DNA of 10,873 nt. It comes from Helicobacter sp. GTDB taxonomy: Bacteria; Campylobacterota; Campylobacteria; Campylobacterales; Helicobacteraceae. Within the stretch, counting starts at the first letter, position 1. Each line of letters begins with the position of its first letter. The notes under the pieces are model-generated. The model was not told where the DNA came from. It ran no database searches and worked only from the letters and a program-made list of their open reading frames with translations. Both the position numbers and the translations under genes were made by a program. Shown here piece after piece: positions 1-6,889 of the stretch. The stretch is from positions 1 to 10,873 of the forward strand of contig NZ_JAFLSB010000047.1 in NCBI RefSeq assembly GCF_022511165.1, read 5' to 3'.

Positions 1-6
1 TTGCAT
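1..6 (-). CDS. First codons of a gene leaving the window, downstream of yedE (partial)
   Basis: Only ATG CAA (Met-Gln) is visible. An AAGGAG Shine-Dalgarno at 13-18 lies six bases upstream of this ATG, which makes it a convincing translation start despite its length. It follows the yedE stop by about 57 bases on the same strand. In many bacteria the gene after a yedE/fdhT gene encodes a small TusA/SirA-like sulfur-carrier protein (YedF/FdhU). That identity is inferred from known gene order only, because no diagnostic residue lies inside the window. Confidence 0.6.
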
Positions 7-12
7 TTTGCT

Positions 13-18
13 CTCCTT
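13..18 (-). promoter_or_regulatory. Shine-Dalgarno of the truncated left-edge gene
   Basis: AAGGAG on the minus strand with a six-base spacer to an ATG at 4-6. It is the main evidence that a separate gene starts at the left edge, cotranscribed with yedE. Confidence 0.65.
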
Positions 19-63
19 TTTTATTCTTTTTCACACTTCTTTATACTTTCGCCTTTACATTCC

Positions 64-1317
64 TCACATTCTTGCATCTTTAAATGCAACAAAAGCTCTC
101 TCAAAACTCTTATTTTTGCGAAAATAACTTCTCTCCACATACAAGACAAAAGCTAAAAAGAGCAGGAGCAATACATAATTTACAACCAATCCACCATAAT
201 TACCAAAGGATTCAAGGAGATTGATACGAGGAAAACTTGTCGCTAAAGATTGAGCATAGTAATCCCAAGTTGCCGCAAGCAAAGTAGAACCAATCACATT
301 CCCAATACCCACAATCCAATAATGCACCTGCCCCTCTACCGCGCGATACATCCAGCCACACTCACAACCTCCAGCAAGAACAATACCAAAACCAAAGAGT
401 AGCCCGCCAATAATTGCATTAGGCGCAGCCCACATAATCTTAGGTGGCAGCCCTAGCATAATATAACTAAACACGCCAATAGTTGAAACCATCATACCAA
501 CAATCACTGCCCTTGCCATATAGCCCCGCCCTGTGATAAATAAATCTCTAAAAGCAGAGGTAAAGCAAATTTGAGCGCGTGAAATAACAAAACCAAAGCC
601 CACACCAAAAACCACCGCGATAGCCAAAACAGGAATCTTCTTGCCTTCAGGGATATTCCCATAAACCATTAAATAAACTACCCAAACTCCCACAACAACA
701 AGAGCTAAAATACCCAAAACAAAAAGAATCTGCGCTTTTTTCTCGCTTGTTGTGCGATTGCCAATATCTTTTTGCGCACTCACCTTTTCTAGTCCCACTT
801 TCGAGCGAAATAAAGGTAACAGAGCAACTTTTGTCCCTAGCCACACCCCAACAAGTGTCATAATGGTAAAAAACCACGCGTGGAGGCTAAATTGTGGAAT
901 TCCCGTAAAAAAACTTGCTAAATTGCACCCCATACCAATCCTTGCACCAAACCCAGCAATAATCCCGCCAATAAGGGCTTGAGCGATACGAATCTTGCTT
1001 TGAGGCAGACGAAATTTCACATTATTTGCCATTGCCGCCGCAGCAAATGCCCCAGCAAACATTCCTATAATCATCACACCATCGATTCTATCAAGTGGGC
1101 TTCCTTGCAAACCAATAATTTTAAAATACCCCCAAGTGCTTGTATCTACGCCGATTAAATTCATAATATGCCCACCCCAACGAGTAAATTCACCTGTTAC
1201 TGCCCAATATGTCCCAGTCAAGCCAAAATAATACGCTGCCATAACACCTAAAGCAATAATTGCGGGCATAGGCGACCAAAATTTGACCAAGAATCGTTGC
1301 TTGAAATCACCAAACAT
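64..1317 (-). CDS. yedE: YeeE/YedE (FdhT-like) integral membrane transporter
   Basis: Polytopic inner-membrane protein of 417 residues with two Sulf_transp (DUF395) halves. Visible signatures are GMGCNLASFF with Cys131, SRAQICFTSAFRD with Cys251 near the middle, and GGCECGWMYRAVEGQ with Cys318 and Cys320. Family members include E. coli YedE, the thiosulfate importer TsuA and Campylobacter FdhT, which is needed for selenium-dependent formate dehydrogenase production; conserved cysteines are thought to relay the sulfur or selenium substrate. Length is close to E. coli YedE (about 400). I chose the ATG at 1315-1317 because AAGGAG lies six bases upstream at 1324-1329; an in-frame ATG twelve codons earlier (1353) lacks such a site. 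A second gene with its own ribosome site starts about 57 bp downstream, as expected for a yedE-yedF/fdhTU pair. An FNR-type palindrome and tandem TATAAT boxes lie upstream. The family is secure; the exact substrate (selenium versus thiosulfate) is inference. Confidence 0.9.
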   Translation of the reverse strand: MFGDFKQRFLVKFWSPMPAIIALGVMAAYYFGLTGTYWAVTGEFTRWGGHIMNLIGVDTSTWGYFKIIGLQGSPLDRIDGVMIIGMFAGAFAAAAMANNVKFRLPQSKIRIAQALIGGIIAGFGARIGMGCNLASFFTGIPQFSLHAWFFTIMTLVGVWLGTKVALLPLFRSKVGLEKVSAQKDIGNRTTSEKKAQILFVLGILALVVVGVWVVYLMVYGNIPEGKKIPVLAIAVVFGVGFGFVISRAQICFTSAFRDLFITGRGYMARAVIVGMMVSTIGVFSYIMLGLPPKIMWAAPNAIIGGLLFGFGIVLAGGCECGWMYRAVEGQVHYWIVGIGNVIGSTLLAATWDYYAQSLATSFPRINLLESFGNYGGLVVNYVLLLLFLAFVLYVERSYFRKNKSFERAFVAFKDARM

Positions 1318-1414
1318 CACACACTCCTTCAATGATAAAATGAAATAACACAAGAAGCTAGAAGAGAAGTATATATATCCTTGTGTGCTTTACACGAAAG
1401 CCTTTTGAAATCCC

Positions 1415-1434
1415 AAGTATTATAAAGTATTATA
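1415..1434 (-). promoter_or_regulatory. Tandem decamer forming two consecutive TATAAT -10 boxes upstream of yedE
   Basis: On the minus strand the decamer TATAATACTT occurs twice back to back, giving TATAAT at 1434-1429 and again at 1424-1419. Both match the -10 consensus exactly. Predicted transcription starts are near 1422 and 1412, giving a yedE leader of roughly 95 to 105 nt. No convincing -35 box is present, which is common in epsilonproteobacteria and also fits an activator-dependent promoter. Confidence 0.6.
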
Positions 1435-1446
1435 TTGTGCGCAAAG

Positions 1447-1460
1447 TTGATAAAAATCAA
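1447..1460. promoter_or_regulatory. Perfect FNR-type palindrome TTGAT-N4-ATCAA upstream of yedE
   Basis: The sequence TTGATAAAAATCAA matches the classical FNR/ANR half-site pair at all ten specified bases. Its centre (1453.5) is at about -41.5 relative to the start predicted from the second TATAAT box (1419-1424), the usual class II activator position; for the first box it would be about -31.5. A CRP/FNR-family protein is therefore the likely ligand. Which regulator exists in this organism cannot be seen here. Characterised Campylobacter family members such as NssR use a different half-site (TTAAC), so binding is a prediction. Confidence 0.5.
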
Positions 1461-1493
1461 AGATAAAATAGAGGCTACCTAGAATCAATCTAG

Positions 1494-2399
1494 TTATTTT
1501 TGACTTAAAAATAATCCCAAAAGCGTGAGTAATCCCCCCAAAATAATATACATATCTATTCTTTCGCCAAGACTCACACACGCTACTATCACGCCAATTA
1601 CAGGCACACTATAAATATATGCGCTTGCTTTTAAGGACCCAAGGAGCTTCAAACTTGCATTCCAACAAAGATAGCACGCCCCTGAAGCCATAATGCCCAA
1701 AAAAAGCAAGTTAGCAATATTTATAGTATCGATATAGCGCGCAGAATCCTCCAATGCACGAAAATCTCCGCTCATCATACCTGATTGATACGCCACAAAA
1801 GGCAATGTGAAAAATAACCCATAAGCAAAGATTTTCTTTAAAATCGCTAGATGAGAGTAGTCCTTAAAAGCTGCAAAAATCATCTCCAAAACAAGCGTAT
1901 AAACCGACCAAATGATTCCAGCCATAATGCACAACAAATCACCAATAGGATACACTTGAAAGGAAAAATGTCCCCGAAATACCACAAGCACAATGCCCAC
2001 GCAAGATATAAAAAAGCCCATAAGAAAGGGGGCGCGAAGCTTTTTGCGATACACGAGCGCAAAAAGCAAAGCTGTAAAAAATGGATTGATAGATACGAGC
2101 AAAGAGGCATTAGAAACGCTCGTGTAGAGAAGCGCAACATTTTCAGCCAAAAAATACAAGCAGCCGCCACTTAAGCCCGCCATTGCAAATAAAAACTCAT
2201 TTTTAAAACCACAATATCCAATATATTGACGACAGAAGAGAGTAAGAAAAATATAGGCGATAAAAAAGCGGATAAAGAGAATTTCAGCAGGAGCAAAATC
2301 TGTAAGTAAATGCTTTGTACTACTAAAGGTAATGCCCCAAATAAATACCGTGAAAATGGCTAAAAGATGCCCTTTTAGGAGGGGATTTAGTTTATTCAT
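1494..2399 (-). CDS. EamA/DMT-superfamily permease
   Basis: About 301 residues, almost entirely hydrophobic, with roughly ten membrane segments in two EamA repeats (about residues 10-140 and 155-298). The N-terminal FTVFIWGITFSSTK and the Asn/Ser-rich YTSVSNASLLVSINPFF in the first repeat, and the NASLKLLGSLKASAYIYSVP segment followed by GER in the second, are typical of 10-TMS drug/metabolite transporters. The substrate cannot be predicted; relatives export amino acids, metabolites or drugs. GGAG at 2405-2408 is only two bases from the ATG at 2400-2402 but five from the adjacent in-frame ATG at 2397-2399, so the second is preferred; the difference is one residue. It lies upstream of yedE on the same strand, but the 176-bp gap with its own promoter signals suggests separate transcription. 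It is divergent from the dynamin pair. No clear promoter of its own was found. Confidence 0.88.
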   Translation of the reverse strand: MNKLNPLLKGHLLAIFTVFIWGITFSSTKHLLTDFAPAEILFIRFFIAYIFLTLFCRQYIGYCGFKNEFLFAMAGLSGGCLYFLAENVALLYTSVSNASLLVSINPFFTALLFALVYRKKLRAPFLMGFFISCVGIVLVVFRGHFSFQVYPIGDLLCIMAGIIWSVYTLVLEMIFAAFKDYSHLAILKKIFAYGLFFTLPFVAYQSGMMSGDFRALEDSARYIDTINIANLLFLGIMASGACYLCWNASLKLLGSLKASAYIYSVPVIGVIVACVSLGERIDMYIILGGLLTLLGLFLSQK

Positions 2400-2552
2400 C
2401 ATTTCTCCATATTTTCTCTCTAATCCCTTGCATCAATTTTTGTATAACTCTTGCATTCCCTACCTAATGCCTTAAATAAAACATTTTACTTGAGTAACAA
2501 AAGTGCAGATTCTAGCAAACAATACCAAATACCCACTTGTATGCCTTGCGCA

Positions 2553-2664
2553 TTTTTGCAAAACACACACTTAAATGGCAAAATACACCCTTAAGGATTC
2601 TCATTTTACTTTTTTGTATTTTTTGCGTAAAATTATGCTATTTACGCCTTTTTTGCAAAACACA
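2553..2664 (+). repeat. Imperfect direct repeat upstream of the dynamin operon
   Basis: The 15-mer TTTTTGCAAAACACA occurs at 2553-2567 and again at 2650-2664, an offset of 97 bases. Similarity extends on both sides: ATGC about 11-14 bases before each core and AAATAC after each (2581-2586 and 2676-2681). This suggests a diverged local duplication of about 45 bp. The promoter candidate lies between the copies. The function is unknown. Confidence 0.5.
2605..2633 (+). promoter_or_regulatory. Candidate sigma70 promoter of the dynamin operon
   Basis: TTTACT at 2605-2610, a 17-base T-rich spacer and TAAAAT at 2628-2633. The -10 box matches five of six consensus bases and the -35 box four of six. 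The predicted start near 2640 gives a leader of about 58 nt. A-T-rich DNA produces such matches by chance, so this is tentative. Confidence 0.35.
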
Positions 2665-2697
2665 TCACACAAGCCAAATACGCGATGGAGAGAATCT

Positions 2698-4956
2698 ATG
2701 CCTATTTTACAACAATATTTTCGCAAATTTCACCAGCTCCCCCCACCTAGTCAGCGCACCAATGCTATGCCCACAAACCAATCTCTAGAAGCTCTAAGTA
2801 TTCTCCTTTGTGCCAAAGAACGCAATTTGCCTATTTTTTCACGTTGTGCGAGCTTTATGAGCCTCCTCCCGCAATCATATTTGATGTTTCAAGAATCCCA
2901 ACTCCTTGTCTCTATCCTTGATATGCAAGCACATATTTTAAGAGAAAATCCGCATATTCTTGATGAGCTCACGCCCTATTTTGCAAAGCTTAATCTCGCC
3001 TCCATAATTGATGATGATGAGTTTGCTCTCCTTACTTCACTCAAAACTTATGTAAGCTCTAGCGCGCAAAAATCTCCCCAAACGCACACACCAATTACTA
3101 ATCTCCAAACTCTGCGCGAGGAGCTATACAGCATTCACGCAAAACTCTCTCCTCTTCTTATAGAATCCACCCAAAACACACTCAAGCAAATTATTAAAAA
3201 ACTTGAGGAAGAGCGTTTATGTATCGGCGTTACAGGGGTATTAAGTGCGGGAAAATCTACCTTTTTAAACGCGCTTTTATCCCAAGAAATTCTAGGAAGC
3301 TCAAATGTGCCAGAAACGGCTAATCTTACCATTTTGCGCTATGGAGAAAAAACGGGGGCAAAAGTGCATTTTTGGAGTAAGGAGCAATGGGCAGACTTAT
3401 GCGCTTTGGGTGCGTATGATGAGAATCTTAAGGCTTTTGTCAAAGAATGTGAAAATCATTTTGGTGCGGAGTTAAAATCTCTTATCACAGAACCTCATCG
3501 CACACAAGAGATTCAAGCAAATGAGTTGAGTGCCTATACTTCGGCAAATCACTCAAGCAAATTATGCAATCTCATTCAAAAAGTTGAACTTTTTACACCC
3601 CTAGAATTTTTACGCAATGGTGTAGAAATAGTCGATACTCCCGGACTTGATGATCCTATCACAAAGCGCGAAGACATTACGCGTGATTTTTTGCATCAAT
3701 GCGATATGCTTATCCACGTGATGAATGCAAGTTGTGCAGCAACACAAAAAGATATTGACTTTATTTTAGAATCTTTGCTTGAACAAAATATATCGCGTCT
3801 GCTCGTGGTACTTACACGCATTGATTTACTCAGCAAAGAGGAGCTTACCTCCTCGCTTGAATACACGAAAAAAAGCCTTGCTACACAACTCAAAAATGCT
3901 CATTACAAAGGCGATATTAATGCGCTGATTGCACGCATTGATTTTCTCCCCCTTGCAGGATATGCTGCGCTAATGCACCGCACTCAAAGCGATACAAGCC
4001 ATATCAAAATGAGTATCGAAGAAAGTGGTATTGTGCAAATTGAATCCTACTTACAAAAAATGCTTTTAGGCAATGAAAGTCTTAAAAGCCAAGATATGCT
4101 CTATCTCGCCTATAAAGCAACATATAAAATCGCGCAAGAGCAAAAAGAAATTCTCGCTTTGCAAACAAGTTTGCTTAATGCAAGTGAGGAGGAGCTAGAG
4201 GCAATTATCGCCCAAGAGAAGGCGCATAATGATGCGCTTTTGCGCGAACTAGAAGAGCTAGAATCCACTCTCCTTGCCCTCCATAATGAACTTAAAGATT
4301 TTCTTCATAGCCTCTTATCGCTGAGTTCAAATACACTCTCAAAGGCTGCTACACTTATTAGAGATAAGGTTTTTGATGATATTGTGTATGATTATAAAAA
4401 AGGCACAAAAACAGCGCCCAACGCTCTGCAAACGATGATAGAACTTGCCTTAAAAGACTGCTTTGCAGATATTTTTAGAGAATATCGCTATAAGCTTAGT
4501 AAAAAAATTACGCAGCTTAAAGCCGCCATTGCTGCAACAGAAGAATCAAAGCTCCCGCCTATTCATTTTCAGCTAAGCCCCGCCCAAATCGCACCTATTA
4601 TGCAGCCCTTGCTTTCCACACTTCCTACACTCATTAAATCCGCAAACAAAGAAGAAAATCTAAGAAATGGGCTTGAAATGGCTTTCAAAGAGCTTTTTGA
4701 TGCCTTTGCAATGCTTATAGAATCTAAAAATAAAGACATTAGTGCCTTATTCCTTACACATTTTGATGAAATTACACAAGCACACAAAGCCCATATTGAA
4801 TCTCAAATTGCTCAAAAAGAGCAAAGCCTCCAAGCAGCCCTTGCACAGCGCACACAAAATAACCAAAACACACAAAAGCAAGAACTTGAGACACAATACA
4901 CACAGATAAAAGAGATTACAAGCACCTTGCAATCACATTTACAAAGCCTAGAATAA
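2698..4956 (+). CDS. Bacterial dynamin-like GTPase, first of a pair (DLP1-like)
   Basis: Large GTPase of 752 residues. An N-terminal helical part (1-175) precedes the GTPase domain: P-loop GVLSAGKST at 180-188, a Thr-containing G2 in PETANLT just after, G3 DTPG at 313-316, and G4 TRID at 373-376, where dynamins normally have T/NKxD. Long helices follow, Glu/Leu/Gln-rich coiled coil at roughly 480-545 and again at 695-752. No transmembrane stretch is evident, so membrane contact would be peripheral. The second dynamin gene starts 16 bp later, as in the Campylobacter jejuni DLP1/DLP2 pair, which forms a hetero-oligomer that tethers membranes (established for that pair, from memory). The start at 2698 is supported by GGAG seven bases upstream (2687-2690); an upstream in-frame ATG at 2575 has no ribosome site. 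The family is secure; the function here is inferred by analogy. Confidence 0.9.
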   Translation: MPILQQYFRKFHQLPPPSQRTNAMPTNQSLEALSILLCAKERNLPIFSRCASFMSLLPQSYLMFQESQLLVSILDMQAHILRENPHILDELTPYFAKLNLASIIDDDEFALLTSLKTYVSSSAQKSPQTHTPITNLQTLREELYSIHAKLSPLLIESTQNTLKQIIKKLEEERLCIGVTGVLSAGKSTFLNALLSQEILGSSNVPETANLTILRYGEKTGAKVHFWSKEQWADLCALGAYDENLKAFVKECENHFGAELKSLITEPHRTQEIQANELSAYTSANHSSKLCNLIQKVELFTPLEFLRNGVEIVDTPGLDDPITKREDITRDFLHQCDMLIHVMNASCAATQKDIDFILESLLEQNISRLLVVLTRIDLLSKEELTSSLEYTKKSLATQLKNAHYKGDINALIARIDFLPLAGYAALMHRTQSDTSHIKMSIEESGIVQIESYLQKMLLGNESLKSQDMLYLAYKATYKIAQEQKEILALQTSLLNASEEELEAIIAQEKAHNDALLRELEELESTLLALHNELKDFLHSLLSLSSNTLSKAATLIRDKVFDDIVYDYKKGTKTAPNALQTMIELALKDCFADIFREYRYKLSKKITQLKAAIAATEESKLPPIHFQLSPAQIAPIMQPLLSTLPTLIKSANKEENLRNGLEMAFKELFDAFAMLIESKNKDISALFLTHFDEITQAHKAHIESQIAQKEQSLQAALAQRTQNNQNTQKQELETQYTQIKEITSTLQSHLQSLE

Positions 4957-4972
4957 GCTTACAGGAGAAAAT

Positions 4973-6889
4973 ATGAAGTCCAATGAAACGACAAAAGATA
5001 GCATATCTCAAAATCATCAAACACAAGAATTATCAACATCACCAGAGCATTTGCTTGAAGACTTTATCCAAGAATATAACCACGCAAAAACCAAAATCTT
5101 GCAAGGCAGCAACCCCCTCTATGCGCTTATTGATGAGGTAAAATATCATCTTAGTCAAGTTGCACCCCTTGATTCTAAAGCTCTCCATAGCCTTAATACG
5201 CTTACTCAAAGCATACAAGAACCAATGAAAGTAGCGATTATCGGGCAATTTAGTAGCGGAAAATCTACCTTTTTAAATGCACTCTTAGGGCAAAGTATCC
5301 TCCCTAGTGGCATTACTCCAATTACTGCTAAAGTCTGTCATATCGCCTATGGAAGCGATTATGCACTTGAGATTATGTATAAAAATGGCAACACCGCCAC
5401 AAAGCCCCTTAGCTACCTTGAGCAGTCAAGCGAGGCAGAGAATGCAAAGATTGCTTTCTATAAACTTTATGCGCCACTTAGTCTCTTAAAAAGCATTAAT
5501 TTCCTTGATACACCCGGATTCAATTCGCTCAATCAAAGCGATACAGATACGACAAATGCGGTGCTTGAAAGTGTCGATGGTATCATTTGGCTTACCCTCA
5601 TTGATAATGTCGGCAAACAAAGCGAGAAAGATATTATCCTCTCTCACATCAAACGTTATGCAAGTAAAAGCCTCTGTGTGCTGAATCAAAAAGATAGGCT
5701 CAAAAATCAAGATGAAATTGATACAAGCCTAAGCTATGCTAAAAAGGCATTTAATGGATTCTTTGAAGAAATCATTGCCATATCCGCTAGAGAAGCGCTC
5801 CTCTCACATAGTGCGCCAAAGGAAGAAGCCCAAACCCTAAGAGAGCATTCGTGCATAGACGCTGTGATTAACTTTTTGCAAACTCACATCGCCCCACAGG
5901 CACAAAGCGCCAAACATCATAGTATCTGTATGCAGCTACGCGCACTTACACTCACTTATGCGCGTTTAAGCCTCTATGCCCACTTGCGCTTTAAACATCT
6001 TGAATCTTTGCTTATAAACACCCCCACACATTTTAGTGAAAGCTACCCACAAAGCGCATTTTATACATCTTTTCCTGCATTTTTTTATAGCCTAGAATCC
6101 AAGCTTGAATCCCTCACACAGCACATTTATGGCGCACTCGAGCGCAGTCCTAGAGAGTTTGTGCGTATTGATAAAAAATTTGGTATCAAAACCCAAAATA
6201 AGCAAACAAAAGACATCATAACCCTTCCAAGAGAGCGTTTGAGCTTAAGCTTATGCGGGGCAGATTCTAGCTTTTCACGCGATTTTATTAAACTTGGTTT
6301 TGATATAACCGCCGCCGCAGAGCAGTTTAATGCTCTTTTGAATACTCATATAGATTATTTACGCGAACTTATCACACAATGGTATAGAGCTTTTCTTCCT
6401 CCTTTGCAAAGCCCACTCTTGCAAAAAACCCTCGATGAAATCATCAATGCCTATGAACATCTTGCAAGTGTGCATAGTGAGAATCTTAAGGCGCAACTGA
6501 TGCTTTTTGCAAAGATTCTTACATTAAACTACCCTCTTGCGGTGCATTTATGCCTCAATACCATTGCTTTAAAAATCCAAGAAGCCCTTGATAAATACAC
6601 CAAGAGTCCCGATACTCTGCCACTTTTTAATCCCACGCTTGAAAATATCCGCGATGAGCTGAATCTCGGCTTTTCCTTTGGTTTTTTGCAAGAAAATCTC
6701 CTTACCCAACCACTCCATAAAAAAAGCTTATGGCATTTTGAGCGTGAGGCAAAGGCGCTTTGCCAAAAGCAAAGTGCGAGTATTAGCGCATACAAAGAAC
6801 AATATGCACATCACTTTGAGCAACTTAAAACCTTACTTAATAGGCTTAAAAAGCACAAGCCTAGTTTTCACACCGGTGGCAAGATATAA
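4973..6889 (+). CDS. Bacterial dynamin-like GTPase, second of a pair (DLP2-like)
   Basis: GTPase of 638 residues. P-loop GQFSSGKST at 91-99, G2 Thr118 in ITPITAKV, G3 DTPG at 179-182, G4 NQKD at 238-241 (canonical is NKxD), then a long mostly helical C-terminal region. A relatively hydrophobic helix pair at about 507-533 (LMLFAKILTLNYPLAVHL) is the best candidate for membrane contact; there is no classical transmembrane segment. AGGAG five bases before the ATG sets the start, and the gene follows the first dynamin gene by 16 bp, so the two are almost certainly cotranscribed and made in comparable amounts. In Campylobacter the paired proteins assemble together and bridge membranes; the same role is inferred here. 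The last 22 bases overlap the 3' end of the convergent tsaB-like gene. Confidence 0.9.
   Translation: MKSNETTKDSISQNHQTQELSTSPEHLLEDFIQEYNHAKTKILQGSNPLYALIDEVKYHLSQVAPLDSKALHSLNTLTQSIQEPMKVAIIGQFSSGKSTFLNALLGQSILPSGITPITAKVCHIAYGSDYALEIMYKNGNTATKPLSYLEQSSEAENAKIAFYKLYAPLSLLKSINFLDTPGFNSLNQSDTDTTNAVLESVDGIIWLTLIDNVGKQSEKDIILSHIKRYASKSLCVLNQKDRLKNQDEIDTSLSYAKKAFNGFFEEIIAISAREALLSHSAPKEEAQTLREHSCIDAVINFLQTHIAPQAQSAKHHSICMQLRALTLTYARLSLYAHLRFKHLESLLINTPTHFSESYPQSAFYTSFPAFFYSLESKLESLTQHIYGALERSPREFVRIDKKFGIKTQNKQTKDIITLPRERLSLSLCGADSSFSRDFIKLGFDITAAAEQFNALLNTHIDYLRELITQWYRAFLPPLQSPLLQKTLDEIINAYEHLASVHSENLKAQLMLFAKILTLNYPLAVHLCLNTIALKIQEALDKYTKSPDTLPLFNPTLENIRDELNLGFSFGFLQENLLTQPLHKKSLWHFEREAKALCQKQSASISAYKEQYAHHFEQLKTLLNRLKKHKPSFHTGGKI
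6841..6863. terminator. Weak stem-loop at the convergent end of the dynamin and tsaB-like genes
   Basis: TAGGCTT at 6841-6847 pairs perfectly with AAGCCTA at 6857-6863 around a nine-base loop. On the plus strand it is followed by GTTTTC, but that lies inside the last codons of the dynamin gene. On the minus strand it begins five bases after the tsaB stop and is followed by TTAAG rather than a true T-tract. It may help terminate the minus-strand operon, but it is not a strong intrinsic terminator. Confidence 0.25.

Larger units (their letters stand above)
2403..2697. other. Divergent intergenic region between the EamA gene and the dynamin operon
   Basis: About 295 bp with no convincing gene. 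It holds the EamA ribosome site (2405-2408), a sigma70-type promoter candidate for the dynamin genes (2605-2633), an imperfect direct repeat with a 15-base identical core (2553-2567 and 2650-2664), and the ribosome site of the first dynamin gene (GGAG at 2687-2690). An open frame from 2575 runs into the dynamin gene, but it would place the promoter inside coding sequence and its ATG lacks a ribosome site. Confidence 0.6.

Noticed and set aside
64..66. TGA stop of yedE considered as a selenocysteine codon, given the link to selenium metabolism.
   Set aside because: Read-through gives only Gly-Met before TAA, and no hairpin like a SECIS element follows.
1479..1493. CTAGA/TCTAG stem just after the EamA stop as a terminator.
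   Set aside because: Only five base pairs and no following T-run in the direction of transcription.
1534..1539. Six-C run (G6 on the coding strand) in the EamA gene, a possible phase-variable tract.
   Set aside because: Only six bases and close to the 3' end; a shift would alter only about the last 14 residues. A similar six-base tract at 7215-7220 in the tsaB-like gene is equally short.
1851..2174. Long open frame antisense to the EamA gene, and many other antisense frames across the window.
   Set aside because: Biased composition, no recognisable domains and complete overlap with clearly supported genes; these are shadows.
2575..2697. Upstream in-frame extension of the first dynamin with a hydrophobic segment that could be taken for a membrane anchor.
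   Set aside because: No ribosome site at that ATG, the extension covers the promoter candidate and the direct repeat, and a well-placed GGAG supports the start at 2698.
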